Positions 17,223 to 25,663 of a DNA stretch of 37,647 nucleotides are shown piece by piece. The first letter of the stretch is position 1. Each line of letters opens with the position of its first letter. The notes beneath the pieces were generated by a model. The model saw only the letters and a list, made by a program, of their open reading frames with translations, was not told the DNA's origin and did no database searches. This DNA comes from Devosia sp. GTDB lineage: Bacteria; Pseudomonadota; Alphaproteobacteria; Rhizobiales; Devosiaceae. The translations under genes and the position numbers were made by a program. The stretch is from positions 1-37,647 of the forward strand of contig NZ_JAQGJV010000043.1 in the NCBI RefSeq assembly GCF_028290435.1. The letters are read 5' to 3'.

Positions 17223-17333
17223 CGAGTTATCCGCGGTGCGAAGATTCCGCATGCGTGAAAACAAACGCAGCCCGAATACGAGACGCGACGAAATTTAATA
17301 CTAGTGCGGCCCAATCGGCAGTGCGCCGCGCGG

Positions 17334-18404
17334 TTACGTCCGCAACAGCGGCAGCAGTTGATCGCCCTGCCGCTTGATCTCGGCCAGATAGGGCGTGTCG
17401 GAGAGCACGAACTGGGTAATGCCCAAGTCCTCATACTTGCGCAGCGACCGGGCCACATCTTCGGCCGAGCCAACCAGCCAGGTGGTGCCGGCGCCACCGC
17501 CACCGAACTTGCCCGGCGCGGTATAAAGATTGTCGTCTAGCACATCGCCTTGCTTGTGCAGATCGAGCAGGCGCTGCTGCCCCACCGCGACCGCCCGCGT
17601 GTGATCGCCCCAACGTGCGCCCTGCCCTTTGGCCATCTCGGCGACTTTCGCCTCGGCATCGGCCCAGGCCTCTTCGGTGGTATCGCGGACCAGCGTGGTG
17701 ATCCGCAGTCCGAATTGCAGCGGCGGCAGGTCGCGATCCAAAGTCGCGCTCAGCGCCTTGAGACGCTCGATCCGCTCGCGGACGCCCTCCAGTGGCTCTC
17801 CCCAGAACAGTTGGATATCGGCTTCGGTGGCCGACACCTGCTCGGCCGCATCCGACGCGCCGCCAAAGTAAAGCTTGGGATGAAGACGATCGCCACGCGC
17901 CTCAATGCGCGGCGCCACGGTCGAGTCGGTGACCCCAAAATGCTCGCCCGCAAAGGTCACGTTGTCCTCGGTCCACAGCCGGCGAACCAGCCGCATGAAC
18001 TCTTTCGTGCGCGCGTAGCGATTGGCCTGATCGCCCTCGCTGTCGCCATAGGCGGCCAGATTATCCTGGCCCGAAACGATATTGATGCGCAGCCGACCGC
18101 CCGTCAGATGGTCCAATGTCGCCGCAGCGGACGCGAACTGCGCCGGACGCCAATAGCCCGGCCGGATCGCCACCAGCGGCTCAAATGTCGTCGTGCGCGC
18201 CGCCAGCGCCGCCGCGACAGTGAATGTGTCGGGCCGGCCCCAACCCGTTCCGATCAGCGCACCCTTCCAGCCATGATCTTCCAGCGCCTTGGCCTGGCTG
18301 GTCAGCGTATCGAGACTGTTGTGGTTCTCGCTGGGGGCGTCGCCCCGATGGCCCGGCTTGGTGTCATTGGGGATGTACCAGAGGAATTCTGAATTGGCGC
18401 TCAT
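17334..18404 (-). CDS. LLM-class flavin monooxygenase, SsuD-like but divergent
   Basis: 356 residues, luciferase-like fold. It begins EFLWYIPNDTKPGHRGD and keeps FEPLVAIRPGYWRP, LDHLTGGRLRINIVSGQD, LYFGGASDAAEQ and AGTTWLVGSAEDV, placing it near alkanesulfonate monooxygenases. It lacks most residues that define SsuD catalysis. The Cys region reads GTGWGRPD, the Arg-His pair reads RITTLVRD (Thr for His), and the flexible-loop Arg and the Tyr of [11 protein letters not shown] are replaced (GKFGGGGAG, SDTPYLAEI). It probably oxidises another organosulfur compound using FMNH2. It lies between pdxY and tauA, all leftward, with 135 bases before it and 211 after, so it may have its own promoter. No clear ribosome-binding site was seen. 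Confidence 0.85.
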   Translation of the reverse strand: MSANSEFLWYIPNDTKPGHRGDAPSENHNSLDTLTSQAKALEDHGWKGALIGTGWGRPDTFTVAAALAARTTTFEPLVAIRPGYWRPAQFASAAATLDHLTGGRLRINIVSGQDNLAAYGDSEGDQANRYARTKEFMRLVRRLWTEDNVTFAGEHFGVTDSTVAPRIEARGDRLHPKLYFGGASDAAEQVSATEADIQLFWGEPLEGVRERIERLKALSATLDRDLPPLQFGLRITTLVRDTTEEAWADAEAKVAEMAKGQGARWGDHTRAVAVGQQRLLDLHKQGDVLDDNLYTAPGKFGGGGAGTTWLVGSAEDVARSLRKYEDLGITQFVLSDTPYLAEIKRQGDQLLPLLRT

Positions 18405-18539
18405 GCGATGAACTGCAGCTCTCGTTGAGTTAGGCCTCGGCGAGCCTGGGGCCTATTGATGACCGGCCGAGCCGCCGAGCGCATTCTAACCAAGAACGCG
18501 TAGCCGGTCCGGTCATTTTGGGTCGCATATTCACGAAGC

Positions 18540-19382
18540 TTAGCTTCCCCCGGATACCTGACTGCTGGCAAACCGGCGCGGTGGCGCGAAGAGCAGCCCC
18601 GATTGGCGCACCAGTTCCAGCTCCAGCCCGTCCTGTGCCACGGTGGCCTCAATGATGGAGAAAACGCCCGACACCGCGTCGGCCAAAGCATCCGGCGTCG
18701 CTCTGCCCTTGAGCGTCGCCGCCACGAAGAGCGCGGTCAGCAAGTCACCCGTCCCCGATGCTTTTGTCACCAGCGCCGGCGTTGCCACCCGCCATGCCGC
18801 CGATTGATCCACCGCGATCGTCTCGATGCTCTGCGGCGCAGCCGGGCTGCCCGTCACCAGCACGATGGACTTGCCCAGACTGCGCGCCGCCGCAACCAGC
18901 GCGCTGGTATCAGGGCTTGCGCGACCGACCAACGCATCGAATTCGAACCGGTTGGGCGTCATTATGTCGGCGAGTGGCACAAGGCGGCCGATAATGGCCT
19001 CGCGCACTTCCGGTTTGACATAAAAGCCCGGTCCGAAATCGCCCATTACCGGATCGCAGACATAGAGCAGGTCCGGATTGCGGGCCTTGGCGCGCGTCAC
19101 GAAATCCACCACCACCGCCGCGATCTCCGGCGAGCCGATATAGCCCGTCACCAACACGCGCGTGCTGTCCAACAGTCCGCGATCCTCCAGCCCCGCCAGC
19201 AGGTCGGCGACCAGGCCCGCATCCATGACCCGGCCCTTGACGCTGGGATAGGCCGGGTGATTGCTGAGCAGTACGGTGGGCACCGCCGCCACTTCGAACC
19301 CGGCCAGTTGCAGCGGAAACACCGCCGCGCTGTTGCCGACATGGCCATGGATGACCTGGGACTGAATGGAGATTACGCTCAT
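18540..19382 (-). CDS. pdxY: Pyridoxal kinase PdxY
   Basis: 280 residues of the ribokinase-like fold. It begins VISIQSQVIHGHVGNSAAVFP followed by TVLLSNHPAYPSVKG, the usual PdxY/PdxK substrate loop. VCDPVMGDFGPGFYV about residue 110 and TPNRFEFDAL about 142 are family motifs. ASGTGDLLTALFVA near residue 210 holds the catalytic Asp and anion hole. The enzyme phosphorylates pyridoxal to PLP (EC 2.7.1.35) in the cytoplasm. It is divergent from an importer operon that ends in a PLP-fold enzyme (24557-25663), so local supply of PLP for C-S or amino-group chemistry is a reasonable inference. Confidence 0.93.
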   Translation of the reverse strand: MSVISIQSQVIHGHVGNSAAVFPLQLAGFEVAAVPTVLLSNHPAYPSVKGRVMDAGLVADLLAGLEDRGLLDSTRVLVTGYIGSPEIAAVVVDFVTRAKARNPDLLYVCDPVMGDFGPGFYVKPEVREAIIGRLVPLADIMTPNRFEFDALVGRASPDTSALVAAARSLGKSIVLVTGSPAAPQSIETIAVDQSAAWRVATPALVTKASGTGDLLTALFVAATLKGRATPDALADAVSGVFSIIEATVAQDGLELELVRQSGLLFAPPRRFASSQVSGGS

Positions 19383-19438
19383 ATTGGGCCGATCGGAATA
19401 TGTGTTGTGTTGAGAACCTGGGCCGGTTCGGCAGAATT

Positions 19439-19465
19439 TTCTAGCCCACGCGGCATCGCCTAGAA
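19439..19465. promoter_or_regulatory. Inverted repeat TTCTAG-N15-CTAGAA in the pdxY/importer divergent spacer
   Basis: TTCTAG at 19439-19444 and CTAGAA at 19460-19465 are perfect inverted half-sites, 15 bases apart, between the divergent starts at 19382 and 19540. A further GACTAGAGTAAGAGTTAAT lies at 19495-19513; the tauA spacer carries a similar TAGAGTAAGAATAAT in the same sense relative to its gene. The half-site spacing suits a dimeric regulator. No protein is assigned. Confidence 0.45.
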
Positions 19466-19539
19466 TGCCATCTCTGGCGTAACCCTACCCAAGGACTAGA
19501 GTAAGAGTTAATTCCTCAGCCAAGACAAGGGCATAACAG

Positions 19540-21150
19540 ATGAGCAAGTTTCTCGTTTCTCGCCGCACATTGTTGGGTGCCAGCGCCGCGCTGCTGGCCT
19601 CCACCGCCTTGCCCCGTCTGGCTTTCGGGCAGGACGCCGTCAAGGGCGGCCGCCTCATCGTCGCCGCCGATTCCGAACCGCGCAATCTTAATCCCGCCAT
19701 CGTCGCCTCCAACGGCGTGTTCTTCATTTCCAGCAAAGTCATCGAGCCCCTCGCCGAAGCCTCCTTCGATGGCGAAAACGGCCTCGCGCCGCGCCTCGCG
19801 ACCGCCTGGGAGGGTTCGGCGGACGGCCTCTCCGCCACCTTCACCCTCCGCGAGGGGGTAACCTGGCACGACGGCAAGCCGTTCACCTCCGAGGACGTCG
19901 CCTTCTCCGCGCTCCAGGTCTGGAAGCCGCTGCAGAACCTGGGTCGACTGGTCTTCGCCAATCTTGAATCCGTCGACACACCCGATCCGCTGACCGCGAT
20001 CTTCCGCTTCTCCAAGCCCACGCCATTCCAGCTCATCCGCTACGCACTGCCCGCCACCACCAGCGTCTTGCCCAGGCACCTCTATGACGGCACCGACATC
20101 GCCGAGAATCCGGCCAATGCCAAACTCGTCGGCACCGGCCCGTTCAAGTTCACCGAATACAAGCCGGGCGAATATTACCTGCTCAGCTGCAACGAAACCT
20201 ATTGGGGCGAGGGCGAACCGAACCTCGATGAAATCCTCTATCGCGTGCTTCCCGACCGGGCCGCTGCGGCGAGCGCATTGGAAGCTGAAGAAATCCAGCT
20301 TGCTGCATTCTCGGCCGTGCCCCTGGCCGATCTCGACCGCATCGGCAAGGTCGAGGGCATCGAGGTCATCTCCAAGGGCTATGAGGGGCTGACCTACCAG
20401 CTCGCCGTCGAAATCAACCATCGCACCGAGCAATTGGCCAATCTCAAAGTACGCCAGGCCATCGCCCACGCCATCGACAAGAAATTCGTCGTCGATAACA
20501 TTTTCCTCGGCTACGCCAAGGCCGCTACCGGCATCGTGCCGCAGAACGCGCCGGAGTTCTACGACGCCAGCACTCCGCAATATGCGTTCGACGTCGACAA
20601 GGCCAATGCCCTGCTGGATGAGGCGGGTTACGCGCGCGGCGCCGATGGCAATCGCTTCACCCTCCGCCTGCTGCCGGCCCCCTATTTCAACGAAACGACG
20701 CAGTTCGGCGCCTATCTGCGCCAGGCACTGGCCGCCGTCGGCATCGACGCGCAGATCGCCAATAACGACAGCGCGGCCCATCAGCAGGCCGTTTACACCG
20801 ATCATGCCTTCGATATCGCGGTCGCTCCGCCGGTGTTCCGCGGCGATCCGGCGATCTCCACCACCATCCTTGTGCGCACTGCGACGGCGGAAGGCGTGCC
20901 GTTCTCCAACCAGGGTGGCTACAGCAATCCGGCCATCGACAAGCTGATCGATGACGCGCTCGTCACCGTCGATGACAAGGCCCGCACCGCGCTCTACAAC
21001 CAGTTCCAGCAGGCGGTTGCCGAGGATCTCCCCTTGATCAACGTCGCCGAATGGGGCTTCATCACCGTAGCGCGCACCAGCGTGCACAATGTCTCGAACA
21101 ATCCGCGCTGGGCGGTTTCGAACTGGGCCGATACCTGGATCGATGGCTGA
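19540..21150 (+). CDS. Oligopeptide/nickel-type ABC substrate-binding protein (family 5)
   Basis: 536 residues. A Tat-type signal (SRRTLLG ... LAFGQD) precedes a DppA/OppA-type mature protein: GGRLIVAADSEPRNLNPA, LREGVTWHDGKPFTSEDVAFS near residue 105, LVGTGPFKFTEY about 205, VRQAIAHAIDKKFVVDN about 305, and DEAGYARGADGNRF. Family-5 proteins bind peptides, opines, metals-chelates or amino-acid derivatives in the periplasm. It heads a rightward operon with two permeases, two ATPases and an aminotransferase-like gene. It is homologous to the frameshifted orphan at 10316-11915. The ligand is unknown; the surroundings suggest a sulfur-bearing peptide or amino-acid derivative. Confidence 0.9.
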   Translation: MSKFLVSRRTLLGASAALLASTALPRLAFGQDAVKGGRLIVAADSEPRNLNPAIVASNGVFFISSKVIEPLAEASFDGENGLAPRLATAWEGSADGLSATFTLREGVTWHDGKPFTSEDVAFSALQVWKPLQNLGRLVFANLESVDTPDPLTAIFRFSKPTPFQLIRYALPATTSVLPRHLYDGTDIAENPANAKLVGTGPFKFTEYKPGEYYLLSCNETYWGEGEPNLDEILYRVLPDRAAAASALEAEEIQLAAFSAVPLADLDRIGKVEGIEVISKGYEGLTYQLAVEINHRTEQLANLKVRQAIAHAIDKKFVVDNIFLGYAKAATGIVPQNAPEFYDASTPQYAFDVDKANALLDEAGYARGADGNRFTLRLLPAPYFNETTQFGAYLRQALAAVGIDAQIANNDSAAHQQAVYTDHAFDIAVAPPVFRGDPAISTTILVRTATAEGVPFSNQGGYSNPAIDKLIDDALVTVDDKARTALYNQFQQAVAEDLPLINVAEWGFITVARTSVHNVSNNPRWAVSNWADTWIDG

Positions 21151-21182
21151 TCGTCTAGGGCGGCACCAGTTGGAATAACGCA

Positions 21183-22172
21183 TTGCAGCGTGCCGGCAAA
21201 CTCGTCATCCGTCGCCTGATTGGCAGCATTCCGGTGCTGCTGATCGTGCTCGTCGGCACGTTCTTCCTGCTCGAACTGGCCTCCGGGGACGCGGTGGACG
21301 CCTATCTGGTGTCGAGTGGCGGGGGCGACGCGGCGCTCGTGGAAGCTTTGCGCGCCGATTGGGGGCTAGACCAATCCCCCATCACCCGGCTCGGCCTCTA
21401 TCTGTGGAATATCGCGCATCTCGACTTCGGCCATTCGGTCCTGCTCAACCGGCCGATCCTCGATGTCGTGCTGGAGCGCCTGCCCAATACGCTGCTGCTG
21501 ATGGGCAGCGCCGTCGCCCTGTCCTTCGGCATTGGCTCACTGCTCGGCATCGTCGCCGGCTCCCGGCCCGGGAGTGCCCGTGATCGGCTGCTCTCCATCG
21601 GCTCCCTCGCGCTCTACGCCGTGCCCAGTTTCTGGCTTGGCCTCGTACTGGTCGTGGTGTTTTCCGTGCAACTGCGCTGGCTGCCGCTCTCCGGCATCGA
21701 AACGCTGGCCTCCGGCAAGGCTGGGCTCGACCGCGCCTGGGACATCTTGCGCCATCTGGTGCTACCGGTCGGGGCTTTGGCCCTCATTTATCTCGCGCTC
21801 TATCTACGTCTCATGCGCGCCGGCATGGTGGAAGTCTGGCGGCAGGATTTCGTCCTCGCTGCCCGCGCCAAAGGCCTGTCCCGCCGCCGCATCGTCTGGC
21901 GGCACGTTGCCCGCAATGCCCTCTTACCGCTCATCACCATGCTGGGCCTGCAATCGGCCACCATGCTGGGCGGGAGCGTGGTGATCGAAAGCGTCTTCTC
22001 CATACCCGGCCTCGGCCGGCTGGCGCAGGAAGCGGTCAGCGGTCGCGATACGCCGCTGCTCATGGGCATCATCGTCATCAGCGCAGTGCTGGTCATCGTC
22101 ACCAACCTGATCGTCGACGTGGTCTATGCAATGCTCGATCCGCGCGTCGGCGCCAGCGAGGCCAGCGCATGA
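21183..22172 (+). CDS. Dipeptide-type ABC transporter permease (DppB-like)
   Basis: 329 residues with about six membrane helices. The N-terminus (VIRRLIGSIPVLLIVLVGTFFLLEL) is the standard DppB start, and RAKGLSRRRIVWRHVARNALLP is the EAA docking loop. VIESVFSIPGLGRLAQEA near the C-terminus is typical. The only reasonable start is TTG at 21183, because the frame is closed at 21156 and no ATG or GTG precedes the first helix; the ribosome-binding site is weak. It follows the binding protein by 32 bases and overlaps the next permease by 4 bases. Confidence 0.9.
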   Translation: MQRAGKLVIRRLIGSIPVLLIVLVGTFFLLELASGDAVDAYLVSSGGGDAALVEALRADWGLDQSPITRLGLYLWNIAHLDFGHSVLLNRPILDVVLERLPNTLLLMGSAVALSFGIGSLLGIVAGSRPGSARDRLLSIGSLALYAVPSFWLGLVLVVVFSVQLRWLPLSGIETLASGKAGLDRAWDILRHLVLPVGALALIYLALYLRLMRAGMVEVWRQDFVLAARAKGLSRRRIVWRHVARNALLPLITMLGLQSATMLGGSVVIESVFSIPGLGRLAQEAVSGRDTPLLMGIIVISAVLVIVTNLIVDVVYAMLDPRVGASEASA

Positions 22173-22999
22173 GTCTGGTCGCGCGTTTCACCCGTTCGCC
22201 CGAGGGCCTGTTCGGCGCTGCCGTATTGGCCGCCTTGATTGTCATCGCACTGGGCGCACCGTTCCTGTTTCCGCGCGATCCACTGTCCATCGTCGGCCCC
22301 CCGCTGACCGCGCCATTCACCGACTGGGCCCTACCCCTCGGCACCGACCGGCTGGGCCGCAATGTCCTGGCCGAGCTAGTGCACGGCTCCCGCGCATCCC
22401 TCCTGGTCGGCTTCGCCGCTACCTTGGCCGCCATCATCATCGGGGCCAGTGTCGGCACGATTGCGGGCTTTGCGGGTGGCCTTGTCGATGAAGCGCTGAT
22501 GCGCGTGGTCGATGCCTTCCAGACCGTCCCCGGCTTTCTGCTGGCATTGGCCTTTGTCAGCGTCATCGGCGCTTCGCTGCCAGTCGTCGTCCTCGCCATC
22601 GCATTGAGTGCATGGACCGGCCCCGCGCGCCTCGCCCGCGCCGAGGTGCTCTCTTTGCGCGAGCGCGACTATGTCGCCGCCGCCCGCGTCATCGGCATGC
22701 ACCCCGCCGAAATCGCGTTCCGGCAAATCCTCCCCAATGCCCTCGCGCCAGTACTGGCCCTCAGCGCGGTGATCGTCGCCGGCGCCATCCTGACCGAGGC
22801 GGCTTTGTCCTTTCTCGGCCTGGGTGACCCCAATATCGTCACCTGGGGTTCGATGATCGCTGAAGGCCGCGCCGTGCTGCGCTCGTCGCCATTCCTGTCC
22901 ATCATTCCCGGCATCGCGCTCGTCGTCACCGTGCTCGGGGTTTACCTTTTCGGTGAAGGGCTGTCCGAAGCCCTCAGCCGCCGCGCGGTGCGGTCATGA
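22169..22999 (+). CDS. Dipeptide-type ABC transporter permease (DppC-like)
   Basis: 276 residues. LGTDRLGRNVLAELVHGSRASLLVGF near residue 55 is the DppC signature. The EAA loop reads YVAAARVIGMHPAEIAFRQILPNALAP, and EAALSFLGLGDPNIVTWGSMI follows near 210. It forms the heterodimeric channel with the preceding DppB-like protein. Both ends overlap neighbours by ATGA, indicating translational coupling within the operon. Confidence 0.92.
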   Translation: MSLVARFTRSPEGLFGAAVLAALIVIALGAPFLFPRDPLSIVGPPLTAPFTDWALPLGTDRLGRNVLAELVHGSRASLLVGFAATLAAIIIGASVGTIAGFAGGLVDEALMRVVDAFQTVPGFLLALAFVSVIGASLPVVVLAIALSAWTGPARLARAEVLSLRERDYVAAARVIGMHPAEIAFRQILPNALAPVLALSAVIVAGAILTEAALSFLGLGDPNIVTWGSMIAEGRAVLRSSPFLSIIPGIALVVTVLGVYLFGEGLSEALSRRAVRS

Positions 23000-23778
23000 C
23001 TACGTTGATCACGATAGACAACCTGAGTGTCGCCTTCCGCCAAGGCAGCCGAAGCGTCACAGCCCTTGATAGCGTCAGCCTGACCATCAACAGCGGCGAG
23101 CGCCTGGCCATCATCGGCGAGAGCGGCTCGGGCAAAAGCACGCTGGCTCTGGCTCTGGCGGGATTACTCCCCGCATCCGCCGAGCAGGCTGGAACGATCC
23201 ACTGGCCGAACGGCCCACCCGTGCCCGGCCGCGATATCGGCATGGTATTCCAGGACCCATCCTCCAGCCTCGATCCAGTGCTGACCATTGGCGAACAGAT
23301 CGCCGAAGGCGCTGTGGCGCATCTTGGCCTCGACTGGAACGCCGCCCGCCAGCGCGCCCGCGACCTGTTGGCGCGCGTGCTACTGCCCGATCCCGAAAGC
23401 CTGCTGCGCGCCTTTCCGCATCAACTATCCGGCGGGCAGCGTCAACGCGTCGCCATTGCTGCCGCCATCGCCGCCGGGCCAGGCCTGTTGATCGCCGACG
23501 AAGCCACCAGCGCCCTCGACACAATCGTGCAGGCCGAGATCGTGGCGCTGCTTCGAGGCCTCGTGGCCGAGGAAGGCATGACGCTGCTGTTCATCACCCA
23601 CGATATCGCGCTCGCCTCCAGTCTTGCCGACCGCATCGCGGTATTCCGCCAGGCAAAGCTGGTCGAAATCGGCGCCGCTGCCGACATCATCGGGCATTCG
23701 CGCGAGCCCTATACGGCGAGCCTACTTGCCGCCCATATAGACTTAACCACGCCGCCCTTGATCGGAGCGCGCGCATGA
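22996..23778 (+). CDS. Dipeptide-type ABC transporter ATP-binding protein (DppD-like)
   Basis: 260 residues. Walker [10 protein letters not shown] about residue 38, Q-loop VFQDPSSSLDP, signature [16 protein letters not shown], Walker B LLIADEATSALD and switch H in FITHDIALA are all present. It is shorter than classical DppD (about 330 residues), stopping soon after YTASLLAAH and so lacking the usual C-terminal oligopeptide extension with cysteines. It overlaps both neighbours by 4 bases and pairs with the DppF-like ATPase. Confidence 0.92.
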   Translation: MTTLITIDNLSVAFRQGSRSVTALDSVSLTINSGERLAIIGESGSGKSTLALALAGLLPASAEQAGTIHWPNGPPVPGRDIGMVFQDPSSSLDPVLTIGEQIAEGAVAHLGLDWNAARQRARDLLARVLLPDPESLLRAFPHQLSGGQRQRVAIAAAIAAGPGLLIADEATSALDTIVQAEIVALLRGLVAEEGMTLLFITHDIALASSLADRIAVFRQAKLVEIGAAADIIGHSREPYTASLLAAHIDLTTPPLIGARA

Positions 23779-24554
23779 GTGCGCTCCTCATCGCCGAGAA
23801 CCTGGGCAAATCCTTCCGTCGTGGAGGCGTCCGGCTGGCCGCCGTCGATGGCGCCAGCTTTTCCGTAGACGACGGCGAAACCCTTGGCATTGTCGGGCCG
23901 TCCGGCAGCGGCAAGACCACCCTCGCCCGGCTCGTAGTGCGCCTCATCGATGCCGATGTGGGCACGCTGCAATTCGAAGGCGCTGACCTGTTGGCGCTGC
24001 GCGGCAAGGCCCTGCGTGCCACACGCAAACGCATCCAGATGGTATTTCAAGACCCACTTGCGGCCCTCAACCCCCGCGCCAGTGTTGCCGATGTCATCGG
24101 CGATCCCTTGCGCATCCATCGCCTTGCCGATAGCGGTGGCCGACCTGCCGCCATTGCCCACCTGCTCAACCGCGTCGGCCTGCCCGCCGCTCTGGCCAGC
24201 CGTGCCGTTCACGAAATCTCCGGTGGACAGCGCCAGCGCGTCGCCATTGCCCGCGCGCTCGCCACCGAACCCCGGCTGATCGTGCTCGACGAAGCGGCAT
24301 CCGCCCTCGACGTTTCCGCGCGGGCGCATATCCTCAAATTGCTGGTCGAACTGCAGGCCGAGAGCGGCATCAGCTACATCTTCGTGTCGCACGATATTGC
24401 CGTGGTTCGGGCCATTTCGCATCGCGTTGCGATCATGGATCACGGCCGGATCGTGGAAACCGGCCCCACCGCGCAGGTGATCGCCGCTCCGCAATCAGCG
24501 ACCGGTAAGGCGCTCATCGCCGCTGTGCCCCACCTCATGCCAGCCCAGGACTGA
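23775..24554 (+). CDS. Dipeptide-type ABC transporter ATP-binding protein (DppF-like)
   Basis: 259 residues. Walker A GPSGSGKTT about 40, VFQDPLAALNPRASV, signature [16 protein letters not shown], Walker B LIVLDEAASALD, and switch H in FVSHDIAVVRAI. This is the second ATPase of the importer, closing its set of five genes (binding protein, two permeases, two ATPases). Two bases separate it from the following PLP-enzyme gene, so that enzyme is part of the same transcript. Confidence 0.92.
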   Translation: MSALLIAENLGKSFRRGGVRLAAVDGASFSVDDGETLGIVGPSGSGKTTLARLVVRLIDADVGTLQFEGADLLALRGKALRATRKRIQMVFQDPLAALNPRASVADVIGDPLRIHRLADSGGRPAAIAHLLNRVGLPAALASRAVHEISGGQRQRVAIARALATEPRLIVLDEAASALDVSARAHILKLLVELQAESGISYIFVSHDIAVVRAISHRVAIMDHGRIVETGPTAQVIAAPQSATGKALIAAVPHLMPAQD

Positions 24555-24556
24555 TC

Positions 24557-25663
24557 ATGCCAATCCCCGCTCCCAACCCGCTGCTGGACCTGCCGCCGTT
24601 CCCTGCCGAGGGTTATGCCGATATCGCCGATCGTCTCGCGACGGTCCTCGGCACCAGCAATGACGTCGTGCTGGTGCAGGGCGAGGCTATCGTCGCGCTG
24701 GAAGCGGTGGCAACCAGCCTCGGTCAACCGGGCCTCGGTGCCATCAACATCGTCACCAGCCCCTATGGCCACATGTTCGGCGGCTGGCTGCGAAGCGCGG
24801 GCGCCAAGGTCACGGACGTCATTGCCAAACCTGGCCTGCCGGTGACGCTGGACGCCGTCCGCAGCGCGCTCGACGCCAATCCGGATGCTCGCCTGCTGGC
24901 ATTGGTCCACGCCGAATCCGCCAGCGGCATTCTCAATCCGCTTGAGCAAATCGCCGCGCTGGCACGCGAGCGCGGCATTCTCACCGTGATCGATGCCGTG
25001 GCCTCGGTCGGTGGCCACACGCTCGATACTGACGCGCTCGGGCTGGATGTGGTGGTGATCGGCCCACAGAAATCACTGGGTGGGTCGCCGGGCCTCTCCG
25101 CCATCAGCATCAGCCCGGCCGCCTGGGCTCTGGCCAATCACGCAGCGGCACCGACCGGCTCCATTCTGTCGCTGATCGATCACCGCCGCCTCTGGCTCGA
25201 TACCGGTCGCGGCGCCCTCCCCGGCATGCCTTCGGCGCTGGAATTCTGGGCGCTGCGAGCGGCGCTCGACCGGGTCGAAGCCGAGGGTCTTCCGGCGTTG
25301 ATCGCCAGGCATGTGCAAGCCGCCGAAGCCACGCGTTCAGGCCTCGTCGCGCTTGGCTTGACGCCTTGGGTGGCGCCCGGCGACGCATCCAACCTTGTCA
25401 CCGCTGCCCACTTGCCGGATCATCTCGCCGCGTCGCGAGTGCTGGCGGCAGTGGACAATTCGCCCGGACTTTCGGCGGGCGTCGGCAGCATTGCCGAGCG
25501 TCTGGTTCGGCTCAACCACACCGGCGCCAATGCCGGTTTCGAGCAAATTCTGGCCAACGTCGTTGCCCTGGGCAGCGCCTTGGCCAGCTTGGGCGAGCAG
25601 GTCGATATCGGCGCGGCCGCTGAGGCGGTGGCGGATGCCTATCGCGTCAATCGGAAGTCCTAG
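24557..25663 (+). CDS. Class V aminotransferase-like PLP enzyme (AGXT/PucG-like)
   Basis: 368 residues with fold-type I PLP features. The likely Schiff-base lysine is K172 in GPQKSLGGSPGLS, the cofactor Asp is D146 in VIDAVASVGG, and HAESASG at 118-124 corresponds to the HxExS-x-G of alanine-glyoxylate aminotransferases. SPYGHMFGGW near 70 replaces the usual NGxFG. Family members transaminate alanine or serine to glyoxylate, or ureidoglycine; related class V proteins act as C-S lyases. It is the last gene of the importer operon, so it probably acts on the imported compound. It ends inside CTAG (25660-25663), whose other strand supplies the stop of the next, convergent gene. The exact reaction is unknown. 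Confidence 0.8.
   Translation: MPIPAPNPLLDLPPFPAEGYADIADRLATVLGTSNDVVLVQGEAIVALEAVATSLGQPGLGAINIVTSPYGHMFGGWLRSAGAKVTDVIAKPGLPVTLDAVRSALDANPDARLLALVHAESASGILNPLEQIAALARERGILTVIDAVASVGGHTLDTDALGLDVVVIGPQKSLGGSPGLSAISISPAAWALANHAAAPTGSILSLIDHRRLWLDTGRGALPGMPSALEFWALRAALDRVEAEGLPALIARHVQAAEATRSGLVALGLTPWVAPGDASNLVTAAHLPDHLAASRVLAAVDNSPGLSAGVGSIAERLVRLNHTGANAGFEQILANVVALGSALASLGEQVDIGAAAEAVADAYRVNRKS

Noticed and set aside
17282..17305. GCGACGAAATTT near 17284 as a third copy of the GCGACAAATTGCTTGC block
   Set aside because: Only part of the block matches and its order and distance relative to TCTAT-N5-TAGT differ from the two true copies.
19516..21183. A 555-residue open frame antisense to the binding-protein gene at 19540-21150
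   Set aside because: It is a GC-rich shadow frame with low-complexity Gly/Arg/Asp-rich content and no recognisable motif, while the plus-strand gene has a signal peptide and clear family motifs. The long antisense frames at 2540-4036 and 27385-28560 are rejected for the same reason.
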